Source of the DNA: Cupriavidus sp. YR651
GTDB lineage: Bacteria > Pseudomonadota > Gammaproteobacteria > Burkholderiales > Burkholderiaceae
Assembly: GCF_900101625.1 (NCBI RefSeq)
Contig: NZ_FMYZ01000008.1
Location: 247,363 to 311,362 of the forward strand
DNA length: 64,000 nucleotides
Reading direction: 5' to 3'
The position numbers were made by a program, and so were the translations under genes. The notes beneath the pieces are model-generated. The model was not told the DNA's origin. It was given only the letters and a program-made list of their open reading frames with translations, and ran no database searches. Shown piece after piece: positions 25,276 through 33,619 of this stretch; positions within the stretch are counted from its first letter, which is position 1; every line of letters starts with the position of its first letter.

Positions 25276-25302
25276 GCCCTCTCCCTGCTTGCGGGAGAGG
25301 GC
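25276..25302. repeat. REP-like hairpin between tctC and tctB
   Basis: GCCCTCTCCC (25276-25285), a 7-base loop, GGGAGAGGGC (25293-25302): a perfect 10-bp stem. This CCCTCTCCC/GGGAGAGGG hairpin is a familiar dispersed intergenic element in related genomes (from memory). Its place suggests differential mRNA stability within the operon. Confidence 0.8.
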
Positions 25303-25321
25303 TTCGTCGCAGGAGACACCC

Positions 25322-25828
25322 ATGAGTGAACACACGCAGGAGCCTGCCGCGCCGGCGGCGATCACGGTGCGTACGGCGGAGATCGCCGTCGCGCTGCTGA
25401 TTGCCGCCGGCGCGGTGGTCGTAATGGTCAGCAACTACCAGATCGGCGCCGGCTGGGCGCCGGACGGCCCGCAGGCCGGCTATTTCCCGCTGCGCATCGG
25501 CGCCATCATCTTCGTGGCCTGCCTGGCCGTGTTGTGGCAGGCATGGCGCACCAACTCGCAGGACACCTTCGTCACCTGGCCGCAGCTGCGCCAGGTGGCC
25601 GTCATCCTTGTGCCGCTGAGCGTCTACGTGGCGATCATCGCCTTCCTCGGCATCTACGTGGCGTCCGCCATCTTTATCGCGGGCTTCATGCTGGCCATCG
25701 GCAAATTTGCGTGGTGGCGCGCGATGCTGACCGCCGTGGCGATCAACGCGGTGCTGTTCTGGATCTTCGAAATGCAGTTCCGCGTACCGCTGCCCAAGGG
25801 GCCGCTGGAAGCGGCGTTCGGGTTCTGA
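25322..25828 (+). CDS. tctB: TctB-type small membrane subunit of the tripartite transporter
   Basis: A 168-residue protein with four predicted TM segments: IAVALLIAAGAVVVMV, GAIIFVACLAVLWQA, VAVILVPLSVYVAIIAFLGIYVASAIFIAGFML, and AINAVLFWIFEMQFRVPLPKGPLE. The WAPDGPQAGYFPLRIG loop after TM1 is characteristic of TctB. The start at 25322 has an AGGAGACA site. TctB works with TctA in the inner membrane. It lies 10 bases ahead of tctA. Confidence 0.9.
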   Translation: MSEHTQEPAAPAAITVRTAEIAVALLIAAGAVVVMVSNYQIGAGWAPDGPQAGYFPLRIGAIIFVACLAVLWQAWRTNSQDTFVTWPQLRQVAVILVPLSVYVAIIAFLGIYVASAIFIAGFMLAIGKFAWWRAMLTAVAINAVLFWIFEMQFRVPLPKGPLEAAFGF

Positions 25829-25838
25829 GGAGACAGGG

Positions 25839-27365
25839 ATGGAAGAACTCAATGCATTGATGGGCGGCTTCGCGGTGGCGATGTCGTGGCACAACGTCGG
25901 GCTGATGCTGGTCGGCATCCTGCTGGGCATCGTGGTGGGCGTGCTGCCCGGCCTGGGCGGGCCCAACGGCGTGGCGATCCTGCTGCCGCTGACGTTCTCG
26001 ATGGAACCGACCTCGGCCATCATCATGCTCTCCTGCATCTACTGGGGCGCATTGTTTGGCGGCGCGATCACGTCGATCCTGTTCAATATTCCGGGCGAGG
26101 CATGGTCGGTGGCCACCACGTTCGACGGCTATCCGATGGCCCAGCAGGGCGAGGCCGGCCGCGCGCTGACCTCCGCCTTCACGGGATCGTTCCTCGGCGC
26201 GCTGGCGGGTGTGCTGCTGATCACCTTCCTGGCGCCGCTGGTGGCCAAGTTTGCGCTGCGCTTCGGGCCGCCGGAATTCTTTGCCGTCTACTTCCTCACG
26301 TTCTGCAGCTTCATCGGCATGGGCAAGGAAGCCAAGCCAAAGATCGTGATTGCGATGTGCATCGGCTTTGCGCTGGCCGCCGTCGGCATGGACACCGTGT
26401 CGGGCACCTTGCGCATGACGTTCGGGTCGACGGAGCTGCTTCGCGGCTTTGATTTCCTGGTGGTCGTGATCGGCCTGTTCGGCATCAGCGAAATCCTGAT
26501 GACGATGGAGGAGGGCATCGCCTTTCGCGGCAAGCGCGCCAACATCGACCTCAAGGTCGTGCTCAAGACGTGGGCGGAACTGCCACGTTACTGGATGACG
26601 CTGATCCGCTCATCGGTGATCGGCTGCTGGCTCGGCGTCACGCCGGGTGGCGCCACGGCGGCGTCGTTCATGGGCTACGGCGTGGCCAAGCGCTTCTCGC
26701 GCAATCGCGAATCGTTCGGCCGTGGCAACGTCGAGGGCGTGATCGCTCCCGAATGCGCCGCACACGCGGCCGGCACCAGCGCATTGCTGCCGATGCTGGC
26801 ATTGGGCATCCCCGGCTCCGCCACCGCCGCCGTGCTGCTGGGCGGCCTGATGATCTGGGGCCTGCAGCCGGGGCCGCTGTTGTTTGCCGAACAGAAGACG
26901 TTCGTCTGGGGCCTGATTGCGAGCATGTACCTCGGCAACCTCGCCGGGTTGATCGTGGTGCTGTCCACCGTACCGCTGTTCGCCGCGATCCTGCGCATTC
27001 CCTTTGCGATCATCGCGCCGCTGATCCTGGTGGTCTGCGCCATCGGCGCGTTCACCGTGCACAACGCCATGTTCGACGTCTGGCTGATGTTGATCTTCGG
27101 CGTGATCGGCTACGTGCTGAAGAAGCTCGACTATCCGCTCGCGCCACTGGTGCTGGCGCTGGTGCTCGGGGACCGCGCCGAGGATGCGTTCCGGCAGACC
27201 ATGTTGATGTCGCAGGGGCAGATGGATGTGTTCTGGTCCAACGGCCTGGTGGGCACGATCATGGCGCTGGCCGTCGTGGTGCTGGTGTGGCCGCTGATCG
27301 GCGGGCTGGTGGAAAAGACAAGGCGCCGCAAGGTGGTGTCGGCACAGCCGGGGGGCGCGGAATGA
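25839..27365 (+). CDS. tctA: TctA-type large permease subunit
   Basis: A 508-residue polytopic protein with about 12 TM segments and the two TctA signature loops: GVLPGLGGPNGVAILLPLTF and, in the second half, GIPGSATAAVLLGGLMIWGLQPGPLL. LGVTPGGATAASFMGYGVAKRFS is also conserved. It forms the cation-coupled translocation pore of the tripartite transporter, which uses substrate delivered by TctC. Its stop overlaps the enoyl-CoA hydratase start by ATGA, tying uptake to catabolism. Confidence 0.95.
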   Translation: MEELNALMGGFAVAMSWHNVGLMLVGILLGIVVGVLPGLGGPNGVAILLPLTFSMEPTSAIIMLSCIYWGALFGGAITSILFNIPGEAWSVATTFDGYPMAQQGEAGRALTSAFTGSFLGALAGVLLITFLAPLVAKFALRFGPPEFFAVYFLTFCSFIGMGKEAKPKIVIAMCIGFALAAVGMDTVSGTLRMTFGSTELLRGFDFLVVVIGLFGISEILMTMEEGIAFRGKRANIDLKVVLKTWAELPRYWMTLIRSSVIGCWLGVTPGGATAASFMGYGVAKRFSRNRESFGRGNVEGVIAPECAAHAAGTSALLPMLALGIPGSATAAVLLGGLMIWGLQPGPLLFAEQKTFVWGLIASMYLGNLAGLIVVLSTVPLFAAILRIPFAIIAPLILVVCAIGAFTVHNAMFDVWLMLIFGVIGYVLKKLDYPLAPLVLALVLGDRAEDAFRQTMLMSQGQMDVFWSNGLVGTIMALAVVVLVWPLIGGLVEKTRRRKVVSAQPGGAE

Positions 27366-28156
27366 GCGAAGCCGCCCAGGACCAGACGCTGCTGGTCACG
27401 CGCGATGACGCCATCGTCACCCTCGTGCTGAACCGGCCGGCCAAGCTCAACGCGTTCACGCTGGACATGTGGCGCCAGCTTGGCGAGGCGTTCCGCGCGC
27501 TGTCCGCCGATCTGTCCGTGCGCTGCATCGTCGTGCGCGGCGCCGGGGAGCGGGCGTTCTCGCCGGGCAACGACATCGGCGAATTCGCCACCACGCGCGC
27601 CAACAAGCCACAGGCCGTGGCCTACGGCGCCGTGATGCACGCCACCGCGCAGGCGATGCTGGATTGCCCGCATCCGGTGGTGGCGCAGATCCACGGGATC
27701 TGCGTGGGGGGCGGACTCGAAGTGGCGGCGATGGCGGACATCCGCATCTGTGGCGAGAGCAGCCGCTTCGGCGCGCCGATCAAGAACCTGGGCCTGGTCA
27801 TGGCCCATGCCGAAATGGCCCCGCTGATCCGCCTGATCGGCACCTCGCGCACGCTGGAATTGCTGTTCGAAGGGCGCATCGTCGGCGCGGCGGAGGCGTA
27901 CGCGATGGGCCTCGTATCGCGTGTGGTGCCCGATGACAAGGTCGCTGACGAAGCGCTCGCCACGGCGGCGCGGATCGCCTCGGGCGCGCCGCTGGTGGCG
28001 CGCTGGCACAAGCGCTTTGCGCGGCAGCTGGCGGAGGGCAAGCCGCTCGCGCCCGCCGATATCGACGCGGCGTTCGACTGCTTTGACACCGAGGATTTCC
28101 GCACCGGCTATCGGGCCTTCCTGGCCAAGGAAACGCCGGCGTTCTCGGGCCGCTAG
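27362..28156 (+). CDS. enoyl-CoA hydratase/isomerase family protein
   Basis: A 264-residue crotonase-fold protein. It has the oxyanion-hole segments (FSPGNDIGEFA, near residues 62-72, and QIHGICVGGGLEVAAMADIRIC near 107-128), followed by RFGAPIKNLGLVMAHAEMAPLIRLIG. The Glu of the classical hydratase pair is not obvious at both positions, so reaction type (hydratase, isomerase or hydrolase) is open. It is translationally coupled to tctA. With the class III CoA-transferase downstream it probably processes the CoA ester of the imported acid. The long open frame upstream of 27362 is only an out-of-phase shadow of tctA. Confidence 0.88.
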   Translation: MSEAAQDQTLLVTRDDAIVTLVLNRPAKLNAFTLDMWRQLGEAFRALSADLSVRCIVVRGAGERAFSPGNDIGEFATTRANKPQAVAYGAVMHATAQAMLDCPHPVVAQIHGICVGGGLEVAAMADIRICGESSRFGAPIKNLGLVMAHAEMAPLIRLIGTSRTLELLFEGRIVGAAEAYAMGLVSRVVPDDKVADEALATAARIASGAPLVARWHKRFARQLAEGKPLAPADIDAAFDCFDTEDFRTGYRAFLAKETPAFSGR

Positions 28157-28183
28157 GGCGGCCCGCTGCCAAGGAGCATGCCG

Positions 28184-29437
28184 ATGTCCGATTCCCCCGA
28201 CCCGCAGGCCGGCGCACTGGCCGGCCTGCGCGTGCTGGAACTCGCCCAGATCATGGCCGGCCCGACCTGCGGGATGATGCTGGCCGACCTTGGCGCCGAC
28301 GTCATCAAGATCGAGAAGATCGATGGCGGCGACGATGCGCGCGGCTATCGCGAACCCACGATCAACGGCGTCTCGGCGCCGTTCCTGATGCTCAACCGCA
28401 ACAAGCGCGGCATCGCGCTGGATCTCAAGCGCCCGGAAGGCCGCGAGGTCTTCCTGCGCATGGTCCGCAATGCGGACGTCGTCATCGAGAACTTCCGCAA
28501 GGGCACGCTGGAAAAGCTCGGCCTGGGCTACGACACGCTCTCTCGCGAAAACCCCGGACTGATCTACTGCGCGATCTCGGGGTATGGCCGCACCGGGCCG
28601 TACGCGGACAAGGGCGGCTTCGACCTGATCGCGCAGGGCTACACCGGCCTGATGAGCATCACAGGCGAGGAAGGCGGGCCGCCGCTGCGCACCGGGAACT
28701 CGATTGCCGACATCAACGCCGGGATTCTCGCGGCGTTCGGCATTCTGGCGGCGTATCAGCATCGGCAGAAGACCGGACGCGGACAAGTCGTGGAGACGTC
28801 GCTGATCGAAGCCGGGTTGCAGCAGTTGTACTGGCACGCGGCCATCCACTTTGCCACCGGGGAATCGCCGGGCCCGAGCGGGTCCGCGCACGTGCTCGCC
28901 ACGCCGTACCAGGCCTTTCCGACGCAGGACGGGCACATCATCGTCGGCGGCGCCAACGAGAAGAACTGGACGCGCATCGCGCAGGTGCTGGGCCAACCCG
29001 AATGGGTGGAGGACCCGCGCTACCGGCTCAATGCGGACCGCATGCGCCATCGCGATACCTTGCTGCCGGCGATGGCCGAAATCCTCATGACGCGGCCCTC
29101 GGCCGAGTGGCTGGCGGCATTCGACGAGGCCGGCGTACCGGCCGGGCCGGTGCATTCGATTGGGGAGGCGCTGAGTCATCCGCAAACGCTGGCGCGCGGC
29201 ATGGTGGTGCGCCAGCAACACGCGGAGGCGGGGCCAATCCGTACGCTCGGCTTGCCGATCCATTTGTCGGAGACGCCGGCGCGATACCACAGCGCGTCAC
29301 CCCGGCTGGGCGAGCACACGCGGGCGCTGCTGGCCGAATGTGGCTACGAGCCAGCCGAGATCGCGGCGATGCTGGAAGAGGGAGTGGTGTCGGAAGTGGC
29401 CGCGCCGGACTCGGCGGCGGCCGTGACGGAGGTGTAG
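28184..29437 (+). CDS. class III (CaiB/BaiF) CoA-transferase
   Basis: A 417-residue family III CoA-transferase: RVLELAQIMAGPTCGMMLADLGADVIKIEK at the N-terminus, LNRNKRGIALDLKRPEGRE, IENFRKGTLEKLGLGYD, and the nucleophilic Asp in KGGFDLIAQGYTGLMS. It moves CoA between carboxylic acids (succinyl-CoA or similar as donor). The ATG at 28184 is preferred over 28178 because the AAGGAG site (28171-28176) is then seven bases away. It ends the TctCBA block and is the likely activating step for the imported acid. Substrate cannot be read from sequence. Confidence 0.92.
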   Translation: MSDSPDPQAGALAGLRVLELAQIMAGPTCGMMLADLGADVIKIEKIDGGDDARGYREPTINGVSAPFLMLNRNKRGIALDLKRPEGREVFLRMVRNADVVIENFRKGTLEKLGLGYDTLSRENPGLIYCAISGYGRTGPYADKGGFDLIAQGYTGLMSITGEEGGPPLRTGNSIADINAGILAAFGILAAYQHRQKTGRGQVVETSLIEAGLQQLYWHAAIHFATGESPGPSGSAHVLATPYQAFPTQDGHIIVGGANEKNWTRIAQVLGQPEWVEDPRYRLNADRMRHRDTLLPAMAEILMTRPSAEWLAAFDEAGVPAGPVHSIGEALSHPQTLARGMVVRQQHAEAGPIRTLGLPIHLSETPARYHSASPRLGEHTRALLAECGYEPAEIAAMLEEGVVSEVAAPDSAAAVTEV

Positions 29438-29482
29438 CGTCAGCCTGGGTCGCCCGGCCTAGCGCCGCGCAACCGACATCGA

Positions 29483-30100
29483 TTAGCTAACGTAATAAAG
29501 GATGCTGACGAACTGGCAGATGCTGCCCGCCAATACGAACAGGTGCCAGATGCCGTGGAAGTGGCGCACCTTTTCGTCGAACAGGAAGAAGCCGATGCCG
29601 GCGGTGTAGGTGGCGCCGCCTGCGACCAGCCAGTACAAGCCCGCGCGCGGCAGCGCGGCGGCCAGCGGGCCGAACGCGATCAGCACCAGCCAGCCCATGA
29701 TCACGTAGATCGCGAGCGACAGGATGCGTGTGCGATGCCCAATCCACAGTTCCTGGACGATGCCGATGACCGCCAGGCCCCAGTTCACGCCGAACAGCGT
29801 CCAGCCCCAGGGGCCGCGCAATGTGACGAGCGCGAAGGGCGTATAGCTGCCGGCGATCAGCAGGTAGATCGCGCAATAGTCCAGTCGGCGGAAGATGTCC
29901 TTCGCCGGGCCGCGCACGCTGTGATAGACGGTGGAAATCGTATAGAGCAGGACCAGCGTGGTGCCGTAGACCGCCGAACTCACCACCTTCCAGGCATCGT
30001 GGTTGAGGGCGGATGACGTGACCAGCACCGCCATGCCGGCGGCAGCGAGGATCGCCCCCGCGAGGTGGCTGTAGCCGTTGAACCGTTCGCCGCGATACAT
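29483..30100 (-). CDS. TrhA/hemolysin III family membrane protein
   Basis: A 205-residue seven-helix protein of the hemolysin III / adiponectin-receptor-like family. It opens with RGERFNGYSHLAGAILAAAGMAVLV and carries the conserved STVYHS, RRLDYCAIYLLIAGSYTPF and, at the end, FHGIWHLFVLAGS motifs, whose His and Asp residues bind zinc in homologues. In E. coli and Bacillus the family (TrhA/YqfA) affects membrane-energetics homeostasis; haemolysis is not established. I chose the ATG at 30100, which begins just before the conserved RGERFN. The frame extends 5' without family similarity. It stands alone. Confidence 0.88.
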   Translation of the reverse strand: MYRGERFNGYSHLAGAILAAAGMAVLVTSSALNHDAWKVVSSAVYGTTLVLLYTISTVYHSVRGPAKDIFRRLDYCAIYLLIAGSYTPFALVTLRGPWGWTLFGVNWGLAVIGIVQELWIGHRTRILSLAIYVIMGWLVLIAFGPLAAALPRAGLYWLVAGGATYTAGIGFFLFDEKVRHFHGIWHLFVLAGSICQFVSILYYVS

Positions 30101-30269
30101 CCCCGGAGCTCCGTTCCGTTTGTGGACAAGCGGCCATTCTGGCACGGATTTGCGCACCGTCTGTCGCGTCAGCGCAAACGCGGAGCATATCGTTCTGCGA
30201 AACCATTCGTTCCTGCGGCGTCGCCGGGTCGCTATCGTCTGCACCATTCTGACTCACACGATAACTACC

Positions 30270-31106
30270 ATGCACTTCCGTACGCATCTGCTGCGCGCCG
30301 CGCTGCCCGTGGTCGCCACTTTGGTCGCGTTAGTCACATTTTCCGCGCCCGCCCACGCCGACCGGCTGGACGACATCAAGCGCGCCGGTGTGCTACGCGT
30401 GGGCGTGTTCGACGCCAACCCGCCGTTCGGCTTTGTCGATGCCAAGACCAGTGCGCCGGTCGGGCTCGACGTCGACTATGCCAACGAGATCGCCAGGCGC
30501 CTGGGCGTGAAGGTGGAATTCCGCGCGACCAACCCGGCCAACCGTATTCCGCTGCTGGCCTCGCAGAAGGTGGATATCGTCGCGGCCAACTTCACGATCA
30601 CCGACGAGCGCCGGCAGCAGATCGCGTTCTCCACGCCGTACTTCGCCAGCGGCCTGCAGCTGATCGCCAAAAAGGGGGCATTGCGCCAGCCGGACGACCT
30701 CAAGACCTGGCGCCTGGGCGTGGACAAGGGAACGACGCAGGAAACCACGCTGCGCCAGAAGTATCCGGAGGCGCGCGTGATTGCCTATGACGACTCCCCG
30801 CTGGCGCTCGGTGCGCTGCGCAGTGGCGCCATCCAGGCGTTTGCGCAGGACGGTGCCAAGCTCGGCGCGCTGCTGGCCACGCTGCCGAACAAGGATCAGT
30901 TCGAGATCTCGCCATTCACGCTGACGCGGGAATACATGGGCGTGGGCATCCCGAAGGGCGAGGAACGCCTGACGGCGACCATCGACCAGATCCTGCTGGA
31001 CCTGGAGAAGAGCGGCGTGGCCGCGAAGATCTACGACAAGTGGTTCGGCCCGCAAAGCACGGCGCCGCTGGCGCGGGACTTCACGATCGGGAGCACGGTG
31101 AAGTAA
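30270..31106 (+). CDS. periplasmic amino-acid-binding protein of an ABC importer
   Basis: A 278-residue family 3 solute-binding protein. Its signal peptide (LLRAALPVVATLVALVTFSAPAHA) is followed by DRLDDIKRAGVLRVGVFDANPPFGF, GLDVDYANEIARRLGVKVEF, VDIVAANFTITDERRQQIAFSTPYF and GVDKGTTQETTLRQKYPEARVIAYDD. These identify polar amino acid receptors. The ATG at 30270 directly starts the signal peptide; the ribosome site is weak. Two permease genes follow on the same strand, so it belongs to a HisJQM-like importer. The specific amino acid is not decided. Confidence 0.92.
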   Translation: MHFRTHLLRAALPVVATLVALVTFSAPAHADRLDDIKRAGVLRVGVFDANPPFGFVDAKTSAPVGLDVDYANEIARRLGVKVEFRATNPANRIPLLASQKVDIVAANFTITDERRQQIAFSTPYFASGLQLIAKKGALRQPDDLKTWRLGVDKGTTQETTLRQKYPEARVIAYDDSPLALGALRSGAIQAFAQDGAKLGALLATLPNKDQFEISPFTLTREYMGVGIPKGEERLTATIDQILLDLEKSGVAAKIYDKWFGPQSTAPLARDFTIGSTVK

Positions 31107-31156
31107 AGAGGGGCGGCGGACCCGCGCCACGGCGCCGGCATCCGCCGCTGTGAATC

Positions 31157-31897
31157 ATGCACGCCATGCTCTGGCAATCGCTGCCGCCCAAGTACCTTCA
31201 ATGGCTGCTGGGCGGCTTTGTCATGACGATCGCGCTGTCGCTGGCGGCGTTCGCCATCGGCTGCACGCTGGCCGCGGTCTGGCTGCTGATGCGCCGCTCG
31301 CCGTGGCGTCCGGTGCGCTGGACGGCCCGGCTCGCCGTGGCCTTCCTGCGCAAGACGCCGCTGCTCGTGCAGTTGTTTTTCTGGTATTTCGGTGCCGCGC
31401 AGTGGCTGGGAGACGGCGCCATCGGCGCAATCTCCGACTGGCGCGGCATCGCGCTGGGCGCGGTCACGCTGCCGGCGCCGTCGCTGGAGGCACTGGCGGC
31501 GGCGTTCGGCATCGGCCTCTATGCGAGCGCATTCTATGTGCGTGAGATCGAAGCCGGCCTCGCCAGCGTGCCGCCGGGGCAATTCACGGCGGCACTCGCG
31601 CTCGGCTTCGCGCCCGGGGCGGCGTGGCGCCGTATCGTGCTGCCGCAAGGCCTGCGCATCGCCGCGCGGCCGATGGTCGGGCAGTTTTGCATGACGATCA
31701 AGAACACGTCGCTGGCCATGGCGATCGGCTTCGCCGAACTCTCCTACACCGCAAGACAGGTGGAAACCGACTCGCTGCTGGCCTTCCAGGCGTTCGGCGT
31801 GGCCACGCTGCTCTACGTGGCGCTGATCCTGCTGCTGCAGGCCGCCGCGCCGCCCTTGTTCCGCAGGATGAAGTGGACCGGTGCGATGCATGCCTGA
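31157..31897 (+). CDS. amino-acid ABC transporter permease (first)
   Basis: A 246-residue HisM/GlnP-type permease. TM segments begin with LLGGFVMTIALSLAAFAIGCTLAAVWLL. The signature loop RKTPLLVQLFFWYFGAA follows, and the EAA cytoplasmic loop (FTAALALGFAPGAAWRRIVLPQGLRIAARP) contacts the ATPase. It starts 50 bases after the binding protein gene and overlaps the second permease by 8 bases, so the two are translated together as a heterodimer. Confidence 0.93.
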   Translation: MHAMLWQSLPPKYLQWLLGGFVMTIALSLAAFAIGCTLAAVWLLMRRSPWRPVRWTARLAVAFLRKTPLLVQLFFWYFGAAQWLGDGAIGAISDWRGIALGAVTLPAPSLEALAAAFGIGLYASAFYVREIEAGLASVPPGQFTAALALGFAPGAAWRRIVLPQGLRIAARPMVGQFCMTIKNTSLAMAIGFAELSYTARQVETDSLLAFQAFGVATLLYVALILLLQAAAPPLFRRMKWTGAMHA

Positions 31898-32573
31898 TAC
31901 CGCGCTGCATCTCGTCGCCGGCCAGCTGCCGTACCTGCTCAAGGGCGCGTTCCCGCAGGGCGCGCTCGCTGGCGCAGCGCTCACGCTGTGGATGGCGCTG
32001 CTGGCCTGCCTGGGCGCCACGATTGTTGGCATCGGGCTGGCGTGCTGGCTCGAACTGGCGCCGGCCACCGTCGCGCGGCCGGTCCGTGCCGGCCTGGCTT
32101 TCCTGCGGGCGATTCCCGTGGTGATGCTGATCTTCTGGACGTACTTCCTGCTGCCGATGCTGGCCGGCGTGCAGGTGGGGGAGGTCTCGACCGTTGTCGT
32201 GGCCCTGGCGGCCATCGGCGCGTCATACATCGCGCAAACGATGTCGGCCGGGTTCGCCGCCATCGGCCGGGGCCAGCATCAGGCGGCGCTGGCGCTCGGC
32301 ATGACGCCGGCGCAGTCGCTGCGGCTCGTCTTGCTGCCGCCCACGCTGCGGGCGATGCTGCCGTCGCTGGCCAACACGTGGGTATCGCTGACCAAGGACA
32401 CGTCGCTGGCCTACGTGGTCGGTGTGGTCGAGTTGTCGACGGCCGCCACGCAGGTGAACGGCCGCAACATGGGTTATGCGATGGAGATCTTCGCGGCCGT
32501 GGCCGTGATCTACTTCATCGTGTGCGCGGCGATCGAACAGATCGGCCGGCGCGGCCTGCGCCGCATGCGCTGA
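31890..32573 (+). CDS. amino-acid ABC transporter permease (second)
   Basis: A 227-residue permease of the same family: GAALTLWMALLACLGATIVGIGLACWLEL, the RAIPVVMLIFWTYFLLP loop and the EAA loop QHQAALALGMTPAQSLRLVLLPPTLRAMLP. The ATG at 31890 overlaps the previous gene; a GTG at 31881 is an alternative. No ATP-binding subunit gene follows. The next gene is on the other strand, so this importer must borrow an ATPase encoded elsewhere or is incomplete. A 10-bp tandem array begins three bases after its stop. Confidence 0.93.
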   Translation: MPDTALHLVAGQLPYLLKGAFPQGALAGAALTLWMALLACLGATIVGIGLACWLELAPATVARPVRAGLAFLRAIPVVMLIFWTYFLLPMLAGVQVGEVSTVVVALAAIGASYIAQTMSAGFAAIGRGQHQAALALGMTPAQSLRLVLLPPTLRAMLPSLANTWVSLTKDTSLAYVVGVVELSTAATQVNGRNMGYAMEIFAAVAVIYFIVCAAIEQIGRRGLRRMR

Positions 32574-32575
32574 TG

Positions 32576-32612
32576 TGAGCTGACCTGAGTTGACCTGATC
32601 TGACCTGAGCAG
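32576..32612. repeat. 10-bp tandem array after the permease stop
   Basis: TGAGCTGACC, TGAGTTGACC, TGATCTGACC and the partial TGAGCAG follow each other without gaps, starting three bases after the stop codon at 32571-32573. It fills the gap to the convergent dienelactone hydrolase gene. Confidence 0.8.
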
Positions 32613-32615
32613 AAG

Positions 32616-33314
32616 TTAGCGCATGGCCTGAAACCACTTCAGCGTGCGCGCGTTGGCCTCTCTGGCCGCCGCATCCACGTAGTGCACGCCGTTGATGCGC
32701 GCAAACGCGTGCTGGCAGCCCGGGTAGGAATGAATTTCCACATGCGGGCTGTCCTCCAGTGTCTCGATGATCGTCGCGCGGGCTTCCCTGGGCACGAACT
32801 CGTCTTCCTCGGCGATGTGCATCAGCAGCGGTTTCGAGATCGTTGGCGCCTCGCCGAGGTGCTTGTCGATGCCGACGCCGTAGTACGACACGGCGGCATC
32901 CGCGCCGGTGCGCGTGGCGGTCAGGAAGGCCAGCAGCCCGCCGAGGCAATAGCCCACCGTGCCGACGCCGCCGGTCACGCCCGGCTGCTGGCGGACTGCG
33001 GTGATCGTCGCGTCGATATCGGCCACGCCCTTGTCGACGTCAAACGCGCCATAGAGCGCCAGCGCCTTCTTCCATTCGGCCTCGGTCTGGTCGGTCAGCT
33101 CCACATTGGGTTCCTGCCGCCAGTACAGGTCCGGGCAGATCGCCACGAAGCCCTCGCGCGCAAAGTTGTCGCAGGTCTCGCGCATGTCGGCGTTGATGCC
33201 AAAGATCTCCTGGATGACGACGATGGCCGTGCCGCGCGCATTGGCGGCCTCGGGCGTGGCGAGATAGGCGGCGAATTTGCCGTCCGGCACGGCGATGGTG
33301 ATGCGCTGGCCCAT
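32616..33314 (-). CDS. dienelactone hydrolase family protein
   Basis: A 232-residue alpha/beta hydrolase with the Cys-His-Asp triad of dienelactone hydrolases: Cys123 (GTVGYCLGGLLAF), Asp171 (AEEDEFVP) and His202 (GCQHAF), at the same positions as in the Pseudomonas enzyme. The IQEIFGINADMRETCDNFAREGF segment near residues 34-56 supplies the conserved Glu36. It hydrolyses lactones such as those from chlorocatechol degradation, but the family is broad. No aromatic-degradation genes are adjacent. It is divergent from the next hydrolase gene across a 305-base gap. Confidence 0.92.
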   Translation of the reverse strand: MGQRITIAVPDGKFAAYLATPEAANARGTAIVVIQEIFGINADMRETCDNFAREGFVAICPDLYWRQEPNVELTDQTEAEWKKALALYGAFDVDKGVADIDATITAVRQQPGVTGGVGTVGYCLGGLLAFLTATRTGADAAVSYYGVGIDKHLGEAPTISKPLLMHIAEEDEFVPREARATIIETLEDSPHVEIHSYPGCQHAFARINGVHYVDAAAREANARTLKWFQAMR

Positions 33315-33619
33315 GACAGATCTCCTGTTGGCGGAACCCGGTTGACGGCAAAGCGGACCAGATCAGCTTAGCAAACGGATCGCACCGCCGTCGCGTGAAT
33401 TCTTGTGAAGCCTGCGCCTCACGCCTTGCCTTTGTCCGGTCGATGGCATTTCATGAATCGTTTGCCGGCGCGCCGCATGCCGCCGTGGCGGGCTTCATCC
33501 TTGCTTCATCCCGGTTTCATCGCAGTTCCCCTTGTGTCGCCGCAGCGCCTTCGCCATGCGCCGTGGCCGACCCGTACCGATCGTTCTTCCTCAATCCGCC
33601 CTCGCAAGGAGCACGCATC
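33315..33619. other. 305-base gap with a short 11-bp array
   Basis: No gene is seen between the divergent hydrolase genes. GCTTCATCCTT (33492-33502), GCTTCATCCCG (33503-33513) and GTTTCATCGCA (33514-33524) form a three-unit 11-bp array about 100 bases before the second hydrolase. Promoters must lie here, but no clear consensus was found. Confidence 0.65.

Noticed and set aside
26570..27361. Long N-terminal extension of the enoyl-CoA hydratase frame
   Set aside because: It overlaps tctA out of phase; the ATGA junction at 27362 is the natural start.
27131..29290. 719-residue open frame on the - strand
   Set aside because: Antisense shadow of tctA end, hydratase and CoA-transferase genes, spanning three real genes with no domain.
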